This document shows, one piece after another, positions 36,895 to 44,881 of a DNA stretch of 64,000 nt. A program made the position numbers and the translations under genes. Each line of letters opens with the position of its first letter. The stretch's first letter is position 1. The DNA comes from Thermoflexus hugenholtzii (GTDB taxonomy: Bacteria > Chloroflexota > Anaerolineae > Thermoflexales > Thermoflexaceae). Below the pieces are notes generated by a model, which saw only the letters and a program-made list of their open reading frames with translations, had not been told where the DNA came from and did no database searches. Location: positions 3,252,679 to 3,316,678 of the forward strand of contig NZ_CP076326.1 in assembly GCF_018771565.1 (NCBI RefSeq). Reading direction: 5' to 3'.

Positions 36895-38439
36895 ATGGCC
36901 TCTGAGGCGGTTGCTCGACGGGAGCATGTCGGCTTACGGCGAGAGGTCACCGTCTGGGGTTCCTTCACCTGGGGTTATGCCGATGTGGGGGCGGACGTCT
37001 ACGTCGCCCTCGGCCTGGTGATGGCGGCGGCTCAAGGGGCCACCCCCCTGGCCTTCCTGATCGCCGGGATCGTTTACATCATGGTCGGCCTGGCTTATAC
37101 CGAAATGGCCGCGGCCTATCCCTCAGCGGGGGGAGGTCACTATTTCACCCTGCGCGGGCTGGGGGATTTCTGGGGCCTGGTGGCCGGGGCCGCCCTGATG
37201 CTCGATTACACGGTGGACGTCGCCCTCTTCGCCATGGCCTCCGCGGGTTATATCAACTTCTTCTTCCCGGCCTTCCGGGAGTTTCGGACCACGGTGGGGC
37301 CCTTCCACGACGTCAACCTGATCTGGCTGGCCGAGACGCTGGTCCTCATCCTGCTGCTGGCCTTGCTGAACGTGAAGGGCATCCGGGAGTCCTCCCTCTT
37401 CAACTCGGTCCTGGGGGCCCTGGACCTGGTGATGGAGTCCAGCATCATCGTGATCGGCTTCGCCTTCGCCTGGCAACCGGAGCTCTTCCTCCATCAGTGG
37501 CGGACCCAGTTCCCCCCCACCGAGCAGCTGCTCTATGCAGTCTCCATCGCGGTGATCTCGTATGTGGGGTTGGAGTCGGTCTCCCAGGCGACCCAGGAGA
37601 CCATCCGGCCGGCGACGGTGATCCCCCGCACCTCCCTGGCCCTCATCGTCATCGTCCTCCTCTTCGCCCTGGCCTTCCCCACGGTGTCCCTGGGCATCCT
37701 GCCCTGGCAGGAGATCGCCGCCCGGGAGGGAGACCCGGTGGCCCGCCTGGCCAGCCAGCTCCCCATGGTGGGGTTCCTGGCCGGCCCCATGGCGGCCGTG
37801 CTGGCGGCCACCATCGTCCTGATCTCCGCCAACACCGGGGTGATGGGGGCCAGCCGCCTGGCCTACAGCATGGCCGAGCTGGGCCTGATCGGCGAGGGGC
37901 TCTCCTGGGTCCACCCCCGCTTCCGCACCCCGGTCCGTGCCGTCCTGGTCTTTTCCGGAGTGGCCGCGGCGGAGGCGGTCTTCGCTTTCCTGAGCGGGCG
38001 CCGGGCTCTGGAGACCATGGCCAACATGTATGCCTTCGGGGCGATGCTGGCTTACTTCCTGAGCACCATCGCCCTGGTGGCCCTGCGGATCAAAGAGCCC
38101 CACGTCCCGCGCCCGTATCGGGTTCCCTTAAATCTGCGCTGGCGTGATGTGGAGATCCCCATCCCGGGGGTCCTGGGGGTGATCGGCACCGGGCTGATGG
38201 TCCTCATCGTGCTCTACACCCACGACATCGCCCGCATCACCGGTCCGATCTGGGTGGGCCTGTGGGTGCTCTACTACGCGTGGTATCGCCGGCGCACCGG
38301 CAGGCCGGTGTGGGGGAGCCTCCCTCGCGATTGGGACGCCCAGCAGCTGAAGATCCTGGAGGACACCGGGGAATACGAGCTGCTGGAGCGCTTCCGCATC
38401 GAGCGGATGCGCCGACAGCAGGAGCGGGGACGGGCATGA
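36895..38439 (+). CDS. APC-superfamily permease
   Basis: A 514-residue transporter with about twelve membrane helices (about 25-450) and a charged C-terminal tail. The N-terminal SFTWGYADVGADVYVALGLV and GLAYTEMAAAYPSAGGGHYFTLRGLG match amino-acid/polyamine/organocation permeases. The substrate is not readable; the operon's NIL and two TrkA/RCK proteins leave open a potassium-linked role, since some APC-superfamily members import potassium. The start at 36895 is preferred because GGAG lies six bases upstream; an in-frame ATG at 36883 has no ribosome site. The stop overlaps the next start (ATGA). Confidence 0.85.
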   Translation: MASEAVARREHVGLRREVTVWGSFTWGYADVGADVYVALGLVMAAAQGATPLAFLIAGIVYIMVGLAYTEMAAAYPSAGGGHYFTLRGLGDFWGLVAGAALMLDYTVDVALFAMASAGYINFFFPAFREFRTTVGPFHDVNLIWLAETLVLILLLALLNVKGIRESSLFNSVLGALDLVMESSIIVIGFAFAWQPELFLHQWRTQFPPTEQLLYAVSIAVISYVGLESVSQATQETIRPATVIPRTSLALIVIVLLFALAFPTVSLGILPWQEIAAREGDPVARLASQLPMVGFLAGPMAAVLAATIVLISANTGVMGASRLAYSMAELGLIGEGLSWVHPRFRTPVRAVLVFSGVAAAEAVFAFLSGRRALETMANMYAFGAMLAYFLSTIALVALRIKEPHVPRPYRVPLNLRWRDVEIPIPGVLGVIGTGLMVLIVLYTHDIARITGPIWVGLWVLYYAWYRRRTGRPVWGSLPRDWDAQQLKILEDTGEYELLERFRIERMRRQQERGRA

Positions 38440-38639
38440 CGAGCTTCCGGCTGGCAAGCGGGACGATCCTGATGATCCTGGGGGCGCTCCTCATCGGTCG
38501 CAGCCTGTGGGTCGTCCTGGAGCGAGGCATGGGGTGGAGCACGCTGATGCTTCCCATCCTGGTGGGAGGGCTGATGATCGGGATGGGGGTCCAGCGCTGG
38601 CGGGCCTGGTGGGCCATGCGAAAAGGGCAGATCCTCTAA
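38436..38639 (+). CDS. Small two-helix membrane protein of the permease operon
   Basis: A 67-residue protein with two hydrophobic segments (about 8-26 and 35-52) and a basic end. Its ATG overlaps the permease TGA, which implies translational coupling and a possible small-subunit role. No family is recognised. Confidence 0.7.
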   Translation: MTSFRLASGTILMILGALLIGRSLWVVLERGMGWSTLMLPILVGGLMIGMGVQRWRAWWAMRKGQIL

Positions 38640-38666
38640 TTCAGGATCTCGGAGGCATCGCATCCG

Positions 38667-39221
38667 ATGGGACATCCGTTGGGCGTTGCGCTGGCGCTGG
38701 TGTTCCTGGTGATCGTCTCGGCGACCCTGTTCTGGATGCTGCGGGTGCCCCGACCGGTCCCGGCGGAGGTGGCCCGGGCGGTCTACTCGGTGGAGGCCGC
38801 CCGCTGCATCGTGGTTCCCATCGTGGAGGGGATCTATTCCGAGCGGGCGGTGGAGCTGGCCTGTCGGCTGGGGGAACCCCAGCACGCCCGCCTGGTCCTG
38901 GTCCACGTCCTGGAGGTTCCCTACACGGTGCCCCTGGACACCCCCCTCCCGGAGCTGGAGGCGCGGGGCCAGCGGGCCCTGGAGACCGCCCGCTTCATCG
39001 CCATGCAGCACGGGATGAAGCCGGAGATCTATTTGATCCGGCATCGCTCCGCTCCGGAGGGGATCCTCAGCGTGGCCCGGCAGGTCGGGGCGGATCAGAT
39101 CATCATGGGGATCGGGCTGAAGCACCGACCCTCCGGCGACGGCCTGGGGCGGACGGTGCAGGAGGTGATGCGCCGGGCAGCCTGCGAGGTGATCGTGGCC
39201 AAGGCGCCCATGCGGGAATGA
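38667..39221 (+). CDS. Membrane-anchored universal stress protein
   Basis: A 184-residue protein. An N-terminal hydrophobic helix (about 4-24) is followed by a Usp domain (about 42-182): IVVPIVEGIYSERAVELACRLG, LVLVHVLEVPYTVPLD and the C-terminal IIMGIGLKHRPSGDGLGRTVQEVMRRAACEVIVAKAP, which resembles the nucleotide-binding GxGx9G(S/T) loop. Anchoring of Usp to the membrane next to a permease suggests regulation of transport. Confidence 0.82.
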   Translation: MGHPLGVALALVFLVIVSATLFWMLRVPRPVPAEVARAVYSVEAARCIVVPIVEGIYSERAVELACRLGEPQHARLVLVHVLEVPYTVPLDTPLPELEARGQRALETARFIAMQHGMKPEIYLIRHRSAPEGILSVARQVGADQIIMGIGLKHRPSGDGLGRTVQEVMRRAACEVIVAKAPMRE

Positions 39222-39267
39222 GAGTGGGGATGGACTTCCGCTTCGGATCCACGAAGGGGAGGCTCCC

Positions 39268-39507
39268 ATGGACCAGACGACCCTGCGGCGGGTGAAGCTG
39301 GTGTATCCCCCGGCGTTGATCGATGAGCCGCTGCTCTACCGGCTCATCCAGCGGTTCGGCCTGCTGGTCAACATCCGTCGGGCCCATGTGGAGGCCACCG
39401 AGGCCTGGCTGGTGGTCGATCTGGAGGGCCCGCCCGATCGCGTGGAGGAGGGGCTGGCCTGGATCCAGAAGCAGGGGGTGCTGGTGGAGCCGGTGGAGCC
39501 GCTGTGA
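39268..39507 (+). CDS. NIL domain protein
   Basis: A 79-residue ferredoxin-like NIL domain alone, with LVYPPALIDEPLLYRLIQRFGLLVNIRRAHVE and DLEGPPDRVEEGLAWIQKQGVLVEPV. In ABC transporters NIL domains bind the transported ligand and regulate activity; as a free protein in this operon it could sense a ligand for the permease. GGGGAGG precedes the start. Confidence 0.8.
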   Translation: MDQTTLRRVKLVYPPALIDEPLLYRLIQRFGLLVNIRRAHVEATEAWLVVDLEGPPDRVEEGLAWIQKQGVLVEPVEPL

Positions 39508-39550
39508 TCCGGGCCGTGGGACGGCGGAAGCATCGGGAGGAACAAACGCC

Positions 39551-39949
39551 ATGCGCATCGTGATCCTGGGTTGCGGTCGTCTGGGGGCGTATCTGGCTCG
39601 TCAGTTCGCGCGGGAGGGCCATGCGGTGACGGTGATCGATCGGGAGCGGGAGGCCCTGGAAGCCCTGGGGCCGGACTTCCCGGGGGAGACGGTGGTCGGG
39701 ATGGGCATCGACGCGGAGGTGCTGCGCCGGGCCGGGATCGAACAGGCGGATGTCTTCATCGCCGTCACCGGCTACGACAACACCAACATCATGGCCGCCG
39801 AGGTCGCCCGGGAGATCTTCGGCGTGCCCCGGGTGATCACCCGGCTGAACGATCCGCTGCGGGCGGAGATCTTCCAGGAGCTGGGGCTGAAGACCATCTC
39901 CCCCACCGCCCTGGCGGCGGAGGCCATCCGCAAGTGCCTGGAGGATTAG
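39551..39949 (+). CDS. TrkA-N (RCK_N) protein, nucleotide-binding domain only
   Basis: A 132-residue Rossmann protein with the NAD-binding glycine motif GCGRLGAYLARQF and later VIDRE, VTGYDNTNIMAAEVAREIFGVPRVITRLNDPLRAEIF. It ends after the N-domain and lacks a TrkA-C ligand domain. It should form a ring subunit with the next gene's product. GGGAGG lies ten bases upstream. The next gene begins 3 bp after its stop. Confidence 0.85.
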   Translation: MRIVILGCGRLGAYLARQFAREGHAVTVIDREREALEALGPDFPGETVVGMGIDAEVLRRAGIEQADVFIAVTGYDNTNIMAAEVAREIFGVPRVITRLNDPLRAEIFQELGLKTISPTALAAEAIRKCLED

Positions 39950-39952
39950 AGG

Positions 39953-40615
39953 ATGTATCTCATCATCGTCGGCGGCGGCAAGGTCGGCTATTACCTGAGC
40001 AAGTCCCTGCTGGCGGAGGGGCACGAGGTGCTTCTGATCGAGAAGAACCCCCGCCGCGCGGCCTTCCTGATCGACGAGCTGGGGACGGACCACGTCTGGG
40101 TGGGGGACGGCTGCGATTCCAGCACCTTCGCCCAGGTGGGGATGAACCGGGCCGACGCGGTGATTGCGGTGACAGGGGACGACGAGGACAACCTGGTGGT
40201 GTGTTTGCTCGCCAAGCGCAAATTCAACGTCCCCCGGACCATCGCCCGCATCAACAACCCGCGCAACGCGGAGATCTTCGCCCGCCTGGGGATCGACGTG
40301 ACGGTCTCCACCACAGAGGTCATCCAGGCCCAGATCGAGCGGGCCCTGCCCCTGCGCTCCCTGGTGCACCTGCTGGCCCTGCGCCGCGGGGGCATCCAGC
40401 TGGTGGAAGGGAAGGTCGCCCCCGGGGCGCCTGCCGACGGGCGGCCCATCCGGGAGCTGGGCATCCCGGCGGACGCCCTGGTGGTGATGGTGGTGCGCGG
40501 GGACCAGACCTTCATCCCCTCTGGGGACACCGTCCTGCAGGCCGAGGACGAGCTCCTCGCCGTGACCACCCCGCAGAGCGAGCCGATCCTGCGGCGCCTG
40601 TTGCTGGGCGCCTGA
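39953..40615 (+). CDS. TrkA-family protein with RCK_N and RCK_C domains
   Basis: A 220-residue regulator with RCK_N (GGGKVGYYLSKSLL, VTGDDEDNLVVCLLAKRKFNVPRTIARINNPRNAEIFARLGID) and RCK_C from about 140 to 220 (IRELGIPADALVVMVVRGDQTFIPSGDTVLQAEDELLAVT). Such proteins gate potassium uptake systems in response to NAD(H) or nucleotides. No TrkH/KtrB pore is found nearby; the permease in the same operon is the obvious candidate target. Confidence 0.87.
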   Translation: MYLIIVGGGKVGYYLSKSLLAEGHEVLLIEKNPRRAAFLIDELGTDHVWVGDGCDSSTFAQVGMNRADAVIAVTGDDEDNLVVCLLAKRKFNVPRTIARINNPRNAEIFARLGIDVTVSTTEVIQAQIERALPLRSLVHLLALRRGGIQLVEGKVAPGAPADGRPIRELGIPADALVVMVVRGDQTFIPSGDTVLQAEDELLAVTTPQSEPILRRLLLGA

Positions 40616-40663
40616 GCGCCGCGACGACCCCGTCCCCCCACATCCGCCGGACCGTCCCCGCCC

Positions 40664-40689
40664 GGGGCCGGGTTCGGGCGCCCGGCCCC
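40664..40689 (+). terminator. Possible terminator after the RCK gene
   Basis: A perfect 9-bp stem (GGGGCCGGG / CCCGGCCCC, 8-base loop) 48 bp after the stop codon, followed by ACTTTCC. The U-tract is poor. Confidence 0.4.
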
Positions 40690-40784
40690 ACTTTCCTCCG
40701 TCGGAACCGGCCGGAGGCTCCGGGAGGCCTTCGGCCAAAAGTTGATTCCCTTATCCAGAAATTCGGCCGGAAAGAGGCTTTTCC

Positions 40785-40813
40785 TTGACAATTTCGATGA
40801 TTGATCACATTAT
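40785..40813 (+). promoter_or_regulatory. Promoter of the cytochrome oxidase operon
   Basis: TTGACA at 40785-40790, a 17-bp spacer and CATTAT at 40808-40813, about 100 bp before coxB. The region is the most AT-rich of the intergenic stretch. Confidence 0.7.
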
Positions 40814-40910
40814 TATTAAGGCCCCTTCTTCAGGAACGGGCGATGGGGTGTGGTCCTCCTGAAGGAGCGGATTGATCCCTTAGGAGTCTGTGAAGCGGGA
40901 GGAGCATCGG

Positions 40911-41930
40911 ATGCCATCCGCATGCGATCGACGGAAGGGATGGGCCCTCGATCGAAGGGTCGTGATGGGGGTGATGCTGGGCCTCCTGACCGGATGCGCC
41001 GCCCAGAGCCCCTCCATCCTGCGCCCGGTCTCCCCCAAAGGGCGCGCCGAGGCGGATCTGTTCGGCTTCATTTTGGCGATCACCGCCTTCGTCTTCATCG
41101 TGGTGGAAGCCCTGCTGCTCTACGCCGTCGTCCGCTTCCGGGCCCGGGATCCCCGGGCGATCCCCCCTCAGATCCATGGGAACCGCGCGCTGGAGGTCTC
41201 CTGGACCACGGTGACCGCCCTGGGGCTGGCGGTGATCTTCGCCATGACCTGGCGGACGATGGCGGCGACCTCCACGCCGCCGGCGGATGCGCTGCCGGTG
41301 AAGGTCATCGGCCACCAGTGGTGGTGGGAGTTTCAATATCCCACCCTGGGGATCACCACCGCCAATGAGCTGGTGATCCCGGTCGGCCAGCCCCTTCGGG
41401 TCACCGTCACCTCCGCCGACGTCATCCACAGCTTCTGGGTCCCCCAGCTGGGCGGCAAGATGGATGCCATCCCCGGCCGGGAGAACGTCCTGTGGCTGCA
41501 GGCCGATGCGGAGGGGACCTACTACGGGCAGTGCGCGGAGCTGTGCGGCGCCTCCCACGCCAACATGCGGCTGCGGGTGCATGCGGTCTCCCGGGAGGCC
41601 TTCGACCGATGGGTGGAAGCCCAGCGGGCGCCCGCGGCTTCTCCGACGGAGCCCCTGGCGCAGCAGGGCTATCAGGTCTTTATGAGCAAGGCCTGCGTGG
41701 GCTGCCACACCATCAACGGCACGCCCGCCCAGGGGAAGGTCGGGCCGAACCTCACCCACGTGGGCAGCCGGACGACGATCGCGGCGGGCCTTCTGGAGAA
41801 CACTCCGGAGAACCTGGCCCGCTGGCTCGATAATCCCCCGGCCATCAAGCCGGGCTCGTTAATGCCCCGCCTGGGCCTGACCCCGCAGGAGATCCAGGCC
41901 CTGGTGGCGTATCTCTCGTCCCTGAAGTGA
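40911..41930 (+). CDS. coxB: Cytochrome c oxidase subunit II with fused cytochrome c
   Basis: A 339-residue caa3-type subunit II. A lipobox (LLTGC) in the first helix, two more transmembrane helices (to about 115), then the CuA domain with VIHSFWVPQLGGKMDAIPG and CAELCGASHANM ligands, then a C-terminal cytochrome c with haem motif CVGCH and a likely Met ligand in SLMPRLGL. The fused haem domain lets it take electrons directly. GGGAGGAG precedes this ATG; an in-frame ATG seven codons earlier is inferior. Confidence 0.94.
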   Translation: MPSACDRRKGWALDRRVVMGVMLGLLTGCAAQSPSILRPVSPKGRAEADLFGFILAITAFVFIVVEALLLYAVVRFRARDPRAIPPQIHGNRALEVSWTTVTALGLAVIFAMTWRTMAATSTPPADALPVKVIGHQWWWEFQYPTLGITTANELVIPVGQPLRVTVTSADVIHSFWVPQLGGKMDAIPGRENVLWLQADAEGTYYGQCAELCGASHANMRLRVHAVSREAFDRWVEAQRAPAASPTEPLAQQGYQVFMSKACVGCHTINGTPAQGKVGPNLTHVGSRTTIAAGLLENTPENLARWLDNPPAIKPGSLMPRLGLTPQEIQALVAYLSSLK

Positions 41931-41944
41931 TGAAGGAGGCGGCG

Positions 41945-43825
41945 ATGGCCAGCTCGACGGTCGCGCTCCCCCGCGTGTATGCCGAACGCGGGTTGCTCTC
42001 GTGGTTGACCACAGTCGACCACAAGCGCATCGGCATCCTTTACATCCTGGGCGCCGGGTTCTTTGCCCTGATCGGCGGCCTGGAGGCCCTGCTCATCCGC
42101 ACCCAGCTGGCGATCCCGAACCACCGGGTGCTGGTGGGGGAGGCTTACAACCAGGTCCTGACCATGCACGGCACGACCATGGTCTTCCTGGTGGTGATGC
42201 CGGTGCTGGCGGGCCTGGGGAACTATGTGGTCCCCCTGATGATCGGGGCCCGGGACATGGCCTACCCCCGCCTCAACGCCTTCGGCGTGTGGATGTTCCT
42301 GCTCGGCGGGATCTTCCTGAACCTGAGCTTCCTCCTGGGCGGGGCGCCGGACGCGGGGTGGTTCGGCTACGCGCCGCTGACGGCGAAAACCTTCTCCAAA
42401 GGCGCCGGCATCGACTTCTGGATCCTGGGCCTGCAGCTGTTGGGGATCTCCTCCATCACCTCCTCCATCAACTTTGTCTCTACCATCCTGCTGTTGCGGG
42501 CGCCCGGTCTCACTCTGAACCGGCTGCCGCTTTTCGCCTGGACCACGCTGGTGACCGCCTTCCTCATTCTCTTTGCGATGCCCAGCATCTCGGCGGCCCT
42601 GTTCCTCCTGTTCCTGGACCGCCATCTGGGGACCCATTTCTTCAACCCGGCGGCGGGCGGCGACCCGTTGCTGTGGCAGCACCTCTTCTGGTTCTTCGGC
42701 CACCCGGAGGTCTACATCATGATCCTGCCGGCCATGGGGATCGTCTCGGAGGTGCTGCCGGTTTTCTCCCGCAAGCCCATCTTCGGCTACACGGCGGTGG
42801 CCTACTCCAGCGTGGCCATCGGCTTCATCGGGTTCACCGTCTGGGCTCACCACATGTTCGCCGTGGGGCTGCCGGATGTGGTGAACGCCTTCTTCTCGGC
42901 CGCCAGCATGCTGGTGGCGGTGCCCACGGCCATCAAGGTCTTCAACTGGATCGCCACCATCTGGGGCGGGTCGGTGCGGTATCGGGCGCCCTTCCTCTTC
43001 GCCGCCGCCTTCGTCGCCCTCTTCGTCATCGGCGGGTTGAGCGGCCTGTTCCTGGCCTCGGTCCCGGTGGACTGGCAGGTGACGGACACCTATTTCGTGG
43101 TCGCCCACTTCCATTACACGCTCTTCGGCGGCTCCATGTTCGCCATCGTGGCCGGGATCTACTACTGGTTCCCCAAGATCACCGGCCGCTTCCTGGACGA
43201 GCGGCTGGGCCGCCTGCACTTCGCCCTGCAGTTCATCGGCTTCAACCTCACGTTCTTCCCGATGCATTTCCTGGGCCTGATGGGCATGCCCCGGCGGGTT
43301 TACACTTACGCGGCGGGCCTGGGCTGGGAGAGCCTGAACCTGCTGGCCACCATCGGCGCCTTCATCCTGGCCCTGGGCTTCGTGGTCTTCTTCGTCAACA
43401 TCGCCCGCAGCCTGGTCGCCGGGGAGCGGGCCCCGGACGATCCGTGGGACGGCCACACCCTGGAGTGGCTGACTTCCTCGCCTCCGCCGCCCTATAACTT
43501 CGCCCGCGTCCCGGTGGTTCACAGCCGCCGGCCGGCCTGGGACCGCAAATACACCGGGAACCCCCATCCGCGTCCGGTGGCGGAGGCCCCGACGGCGCAG
43601 GCCCCCGGTGGGGATGGGCCCGAAGGGGATTCGGAGGCGGAGCTCATCCATCTGCCCGCGCCGAGCCTCTGGCCGCTGATCCTGGCGGCCGGGCTGACGG
43701 TCTTCGCCCTGGGGCTGGTGACCCACTGGATCTTCATCCCCCTGGGGCTCCTCCTGTTCGCCCTGGGGCTGGCCCGCTGGGTCCAGCAGCCCCTGTTCCC
43801 GGAAACCCACGAGGCCTCATCGTAA
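41945..43825 (+). CDS. ctaD: Cytochrome c oxidase subunit I
   Basis: A 626-residue haem-copper oxidase subunit I with at least twelve helices. Haem a ligand His is in TMHGTTMVFLVVMP, CuB/cross-link motif HPEVYIMILPAMG, CuB pair WAHHMFAVG, and haem ligands in VVAHFHYTLFGG. The HPEVY/YSSVAIGF pattern fits A-type oxidases. The C-terminus has about 100 extra residues with one or two helices. AAGGAGGCG precedes this ATG; 15 bp separate it from coxB. Confidence 0.96.
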   Translation: MASSTVALPRVYAERGLLSWLTTVDHKRIGILYILGAGFFALIGGLEALLIRTQLAIPNHRVLVGEAYNQVLTMHGTTMVFLVVMPVLAGLGNYVVPLMIGARDMAYPRLNAFGVWMFLLGGIFLNLSFLLGGAPDAGWFGYAPLTAKTFSKGAGIDFWILGLQLLGISSITSSINFVSTILLLRAPGLTLNRLPLFAWTTLVTAFLILFAMPSISAALFLLFLDRHLGTHFFNPAAGGDPLLWQHLFWFFGHPEVYIMILPAMGIVSEVLPVFSRKPIFGYTAVAYSSVAIGFIGFTVWAHHMFAVGLPDVVNAFFSAASMLVAVPTAIKVFNWIATIWGGSVRYRAPFLFAAAFVALFVIGGLSGLFLASVPVDWQVTDTYFVVAHFHYTLFGGSMFAIVAGIYYWFPKITGRFLDERLGRLHFALQFIGFNLTFFPMHFLGLMGMPRRVYTYAAGLGWESLNLLATIGAFILALGFVVFFVNIARSLVAGERAPDDPWDGHTLEWLTSSPPPPYNFARVPVVHSRRPAWDRKYTGNPHPRPVAEAPTAQAPGGDGPEGDSEAELIHLPAPSLWPLILAAGLTVFALGLVTHWIFIPLGLLLFALGLARWVQQPLFPETHEASS

Positions 43826-43876
43826 GGGCCCGGGGGTCCCGCGCCCTTTCCATCCGCAACGGCGGAGGAGTGAGAG

Positions 43877-44458
43877 ATGGCCAGCCATCATCCGGCGGTC
43901 GGATCCGAGATCGCGGTGGACAGCCGCAAGCTGGGGGTCTGGGTCTTCCTGGCCTCCGAGGTGATCTTTTTCGCCTCCCTGATCGTCTCCTACCTGGTGC
44001 TGCACAACCGGGTCACCAGCGGTCCCACCGCCCATGAGGCCCTCACCCTGACCATCCCCACCATCAACACGATGATCCTGCTCACCAGCAGCGTGGCCAT
44101 GGTGCTGGCCCTGGCCCACTTGCGGGACGGCAACCGGCGGGCCTCCATCGCCTGGCTGCTCACCACCGCCTGGCTGGGGATCTGCTTCCTGATCCTGAAG
44201 GCGGTGGAATACAGCCAGCATCTTCATGAAGGCCTCACCCCCAGCGTCAACGTCTTCGGCTCCGCCTACTACACGGTCACCGGCTTCCATGCCGCCCACG
44301 TGGCGGTGGGGGTGATCTGGATCCTGAGCGTGGCCCTGGGGCTGCGCCGCCGCCTCTCGCCGCAAAACGATGTCCTGGTGGAGACGGTGGGGCTTTACTG
44401 GCACTTCGTGGACCTGGTGTGGGTAGCGATCTTCATGGTGGTGTATCTGTTGCGCTGA
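43877..44458 (+). CDS. ctaE: Cytochrome c oxidase subunit III
   Basis: A 193-residue subunit III with five helices. Signatures are KLGVWVFLASEVIFFASLIVSYL, LTSSVAMVLALAHLRDGN, VTGFHAAHVAVGVIWIL and TVGLYWHFVDLVWVAIFMVVYL. The GGAGGAG ribosome site and 51-bp gap from subunit I place it in the operon. Confidence 0.94.
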   Translation: MASHHPAVGSEIAVDSRKLGVWVFLASEVIFFASLIVSYLVLHNRVTSGPTAHEALTLTIPTINTMILLTSSVAMVLALAHLRDGNRRASIAWLLTTAWLGICFLILKAVEYSQHLHEGLTPSVNVFGSAYYTVTGFHAAHVAVGVIWILSVALGLRRRLSPQNDVLVETVGLYWHFVDLVWVAIFMVVYLLR

Positions 44459-44496
44459 GGGAAGCTTCCGCCACCCTGGACCGTCCGGGAGGGAAG

Positions 44497-44772
44497 ATGG
44501 AGGCGAAAGCCCACAAGCATCCGAACTACGTCCTGGTGGGGATCGTCCTGATCCTCCTCACCATCCTGGAGGTGAGCGTCATCCGTCTGCCGGTGCCCCA
44601 GCTGCCCTTCCTGCTGGGGTTCGCCATCGCCAAGGGGCTCCTCATCCTGATGTATTTCATGCACCTGAAGTTCGACTCGCGGCTCTACGCGGTGCTCTTC
44701 GCCTATCCCTGGCCCCTGGCGCTTTTGCTGGTGGGGATGCTGATCTGGCTGTATTTCGGGTTCCGGGCGTAG
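44497..44772 (+). CDS. Cytochrome c oxidase subunit IV, prokaryotic type
   Basis: A 91-residue protein with three hydrophobic helices. KHPNYVLVGIVLILLTILEV and KGLLILMYFMHLKFDSRLY match the prokaryotic COX IV family (ctaF/coxD-type). The ATG at 44497 has GGGAGGG immediately upstream. It is the last gene of the oxidase operon, before a strong terminator. Confidence 0.9.
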   Translation: MEAKAHKHPNYVLVGIVLILLTILEVSVIRLPVPQLPFLLGFAIAKGLLILMYFMHLKFDSRLYAVLFAYPWPLALLLVGMLIWLYFGFRA

Positions 44773-44828
44773 GGGAGCAGATCGCGGAGTGCTCTGGATA
44801 GAGGCCTCTTCGGAGCCTGCGAAATATA

Positions 44829-44862
44829 CCGGGGGGCGCCGTTGGGCGCCCCCCGGTTCTTT
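44829..44862 (+). terminator. Terminator of the oxidase operon
   Basis: A perfect 12-bp GC stem (44829-44840 / 44845-44856) with a 4-base loop, then TTCTTT. On the minus strand the hairpin is followed by TATATTT, so it may also stop cstA transcription. Confidence 0.85.
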
Positions 44863-44881
44863 CCCTGCGGAAGTGAGGGGA

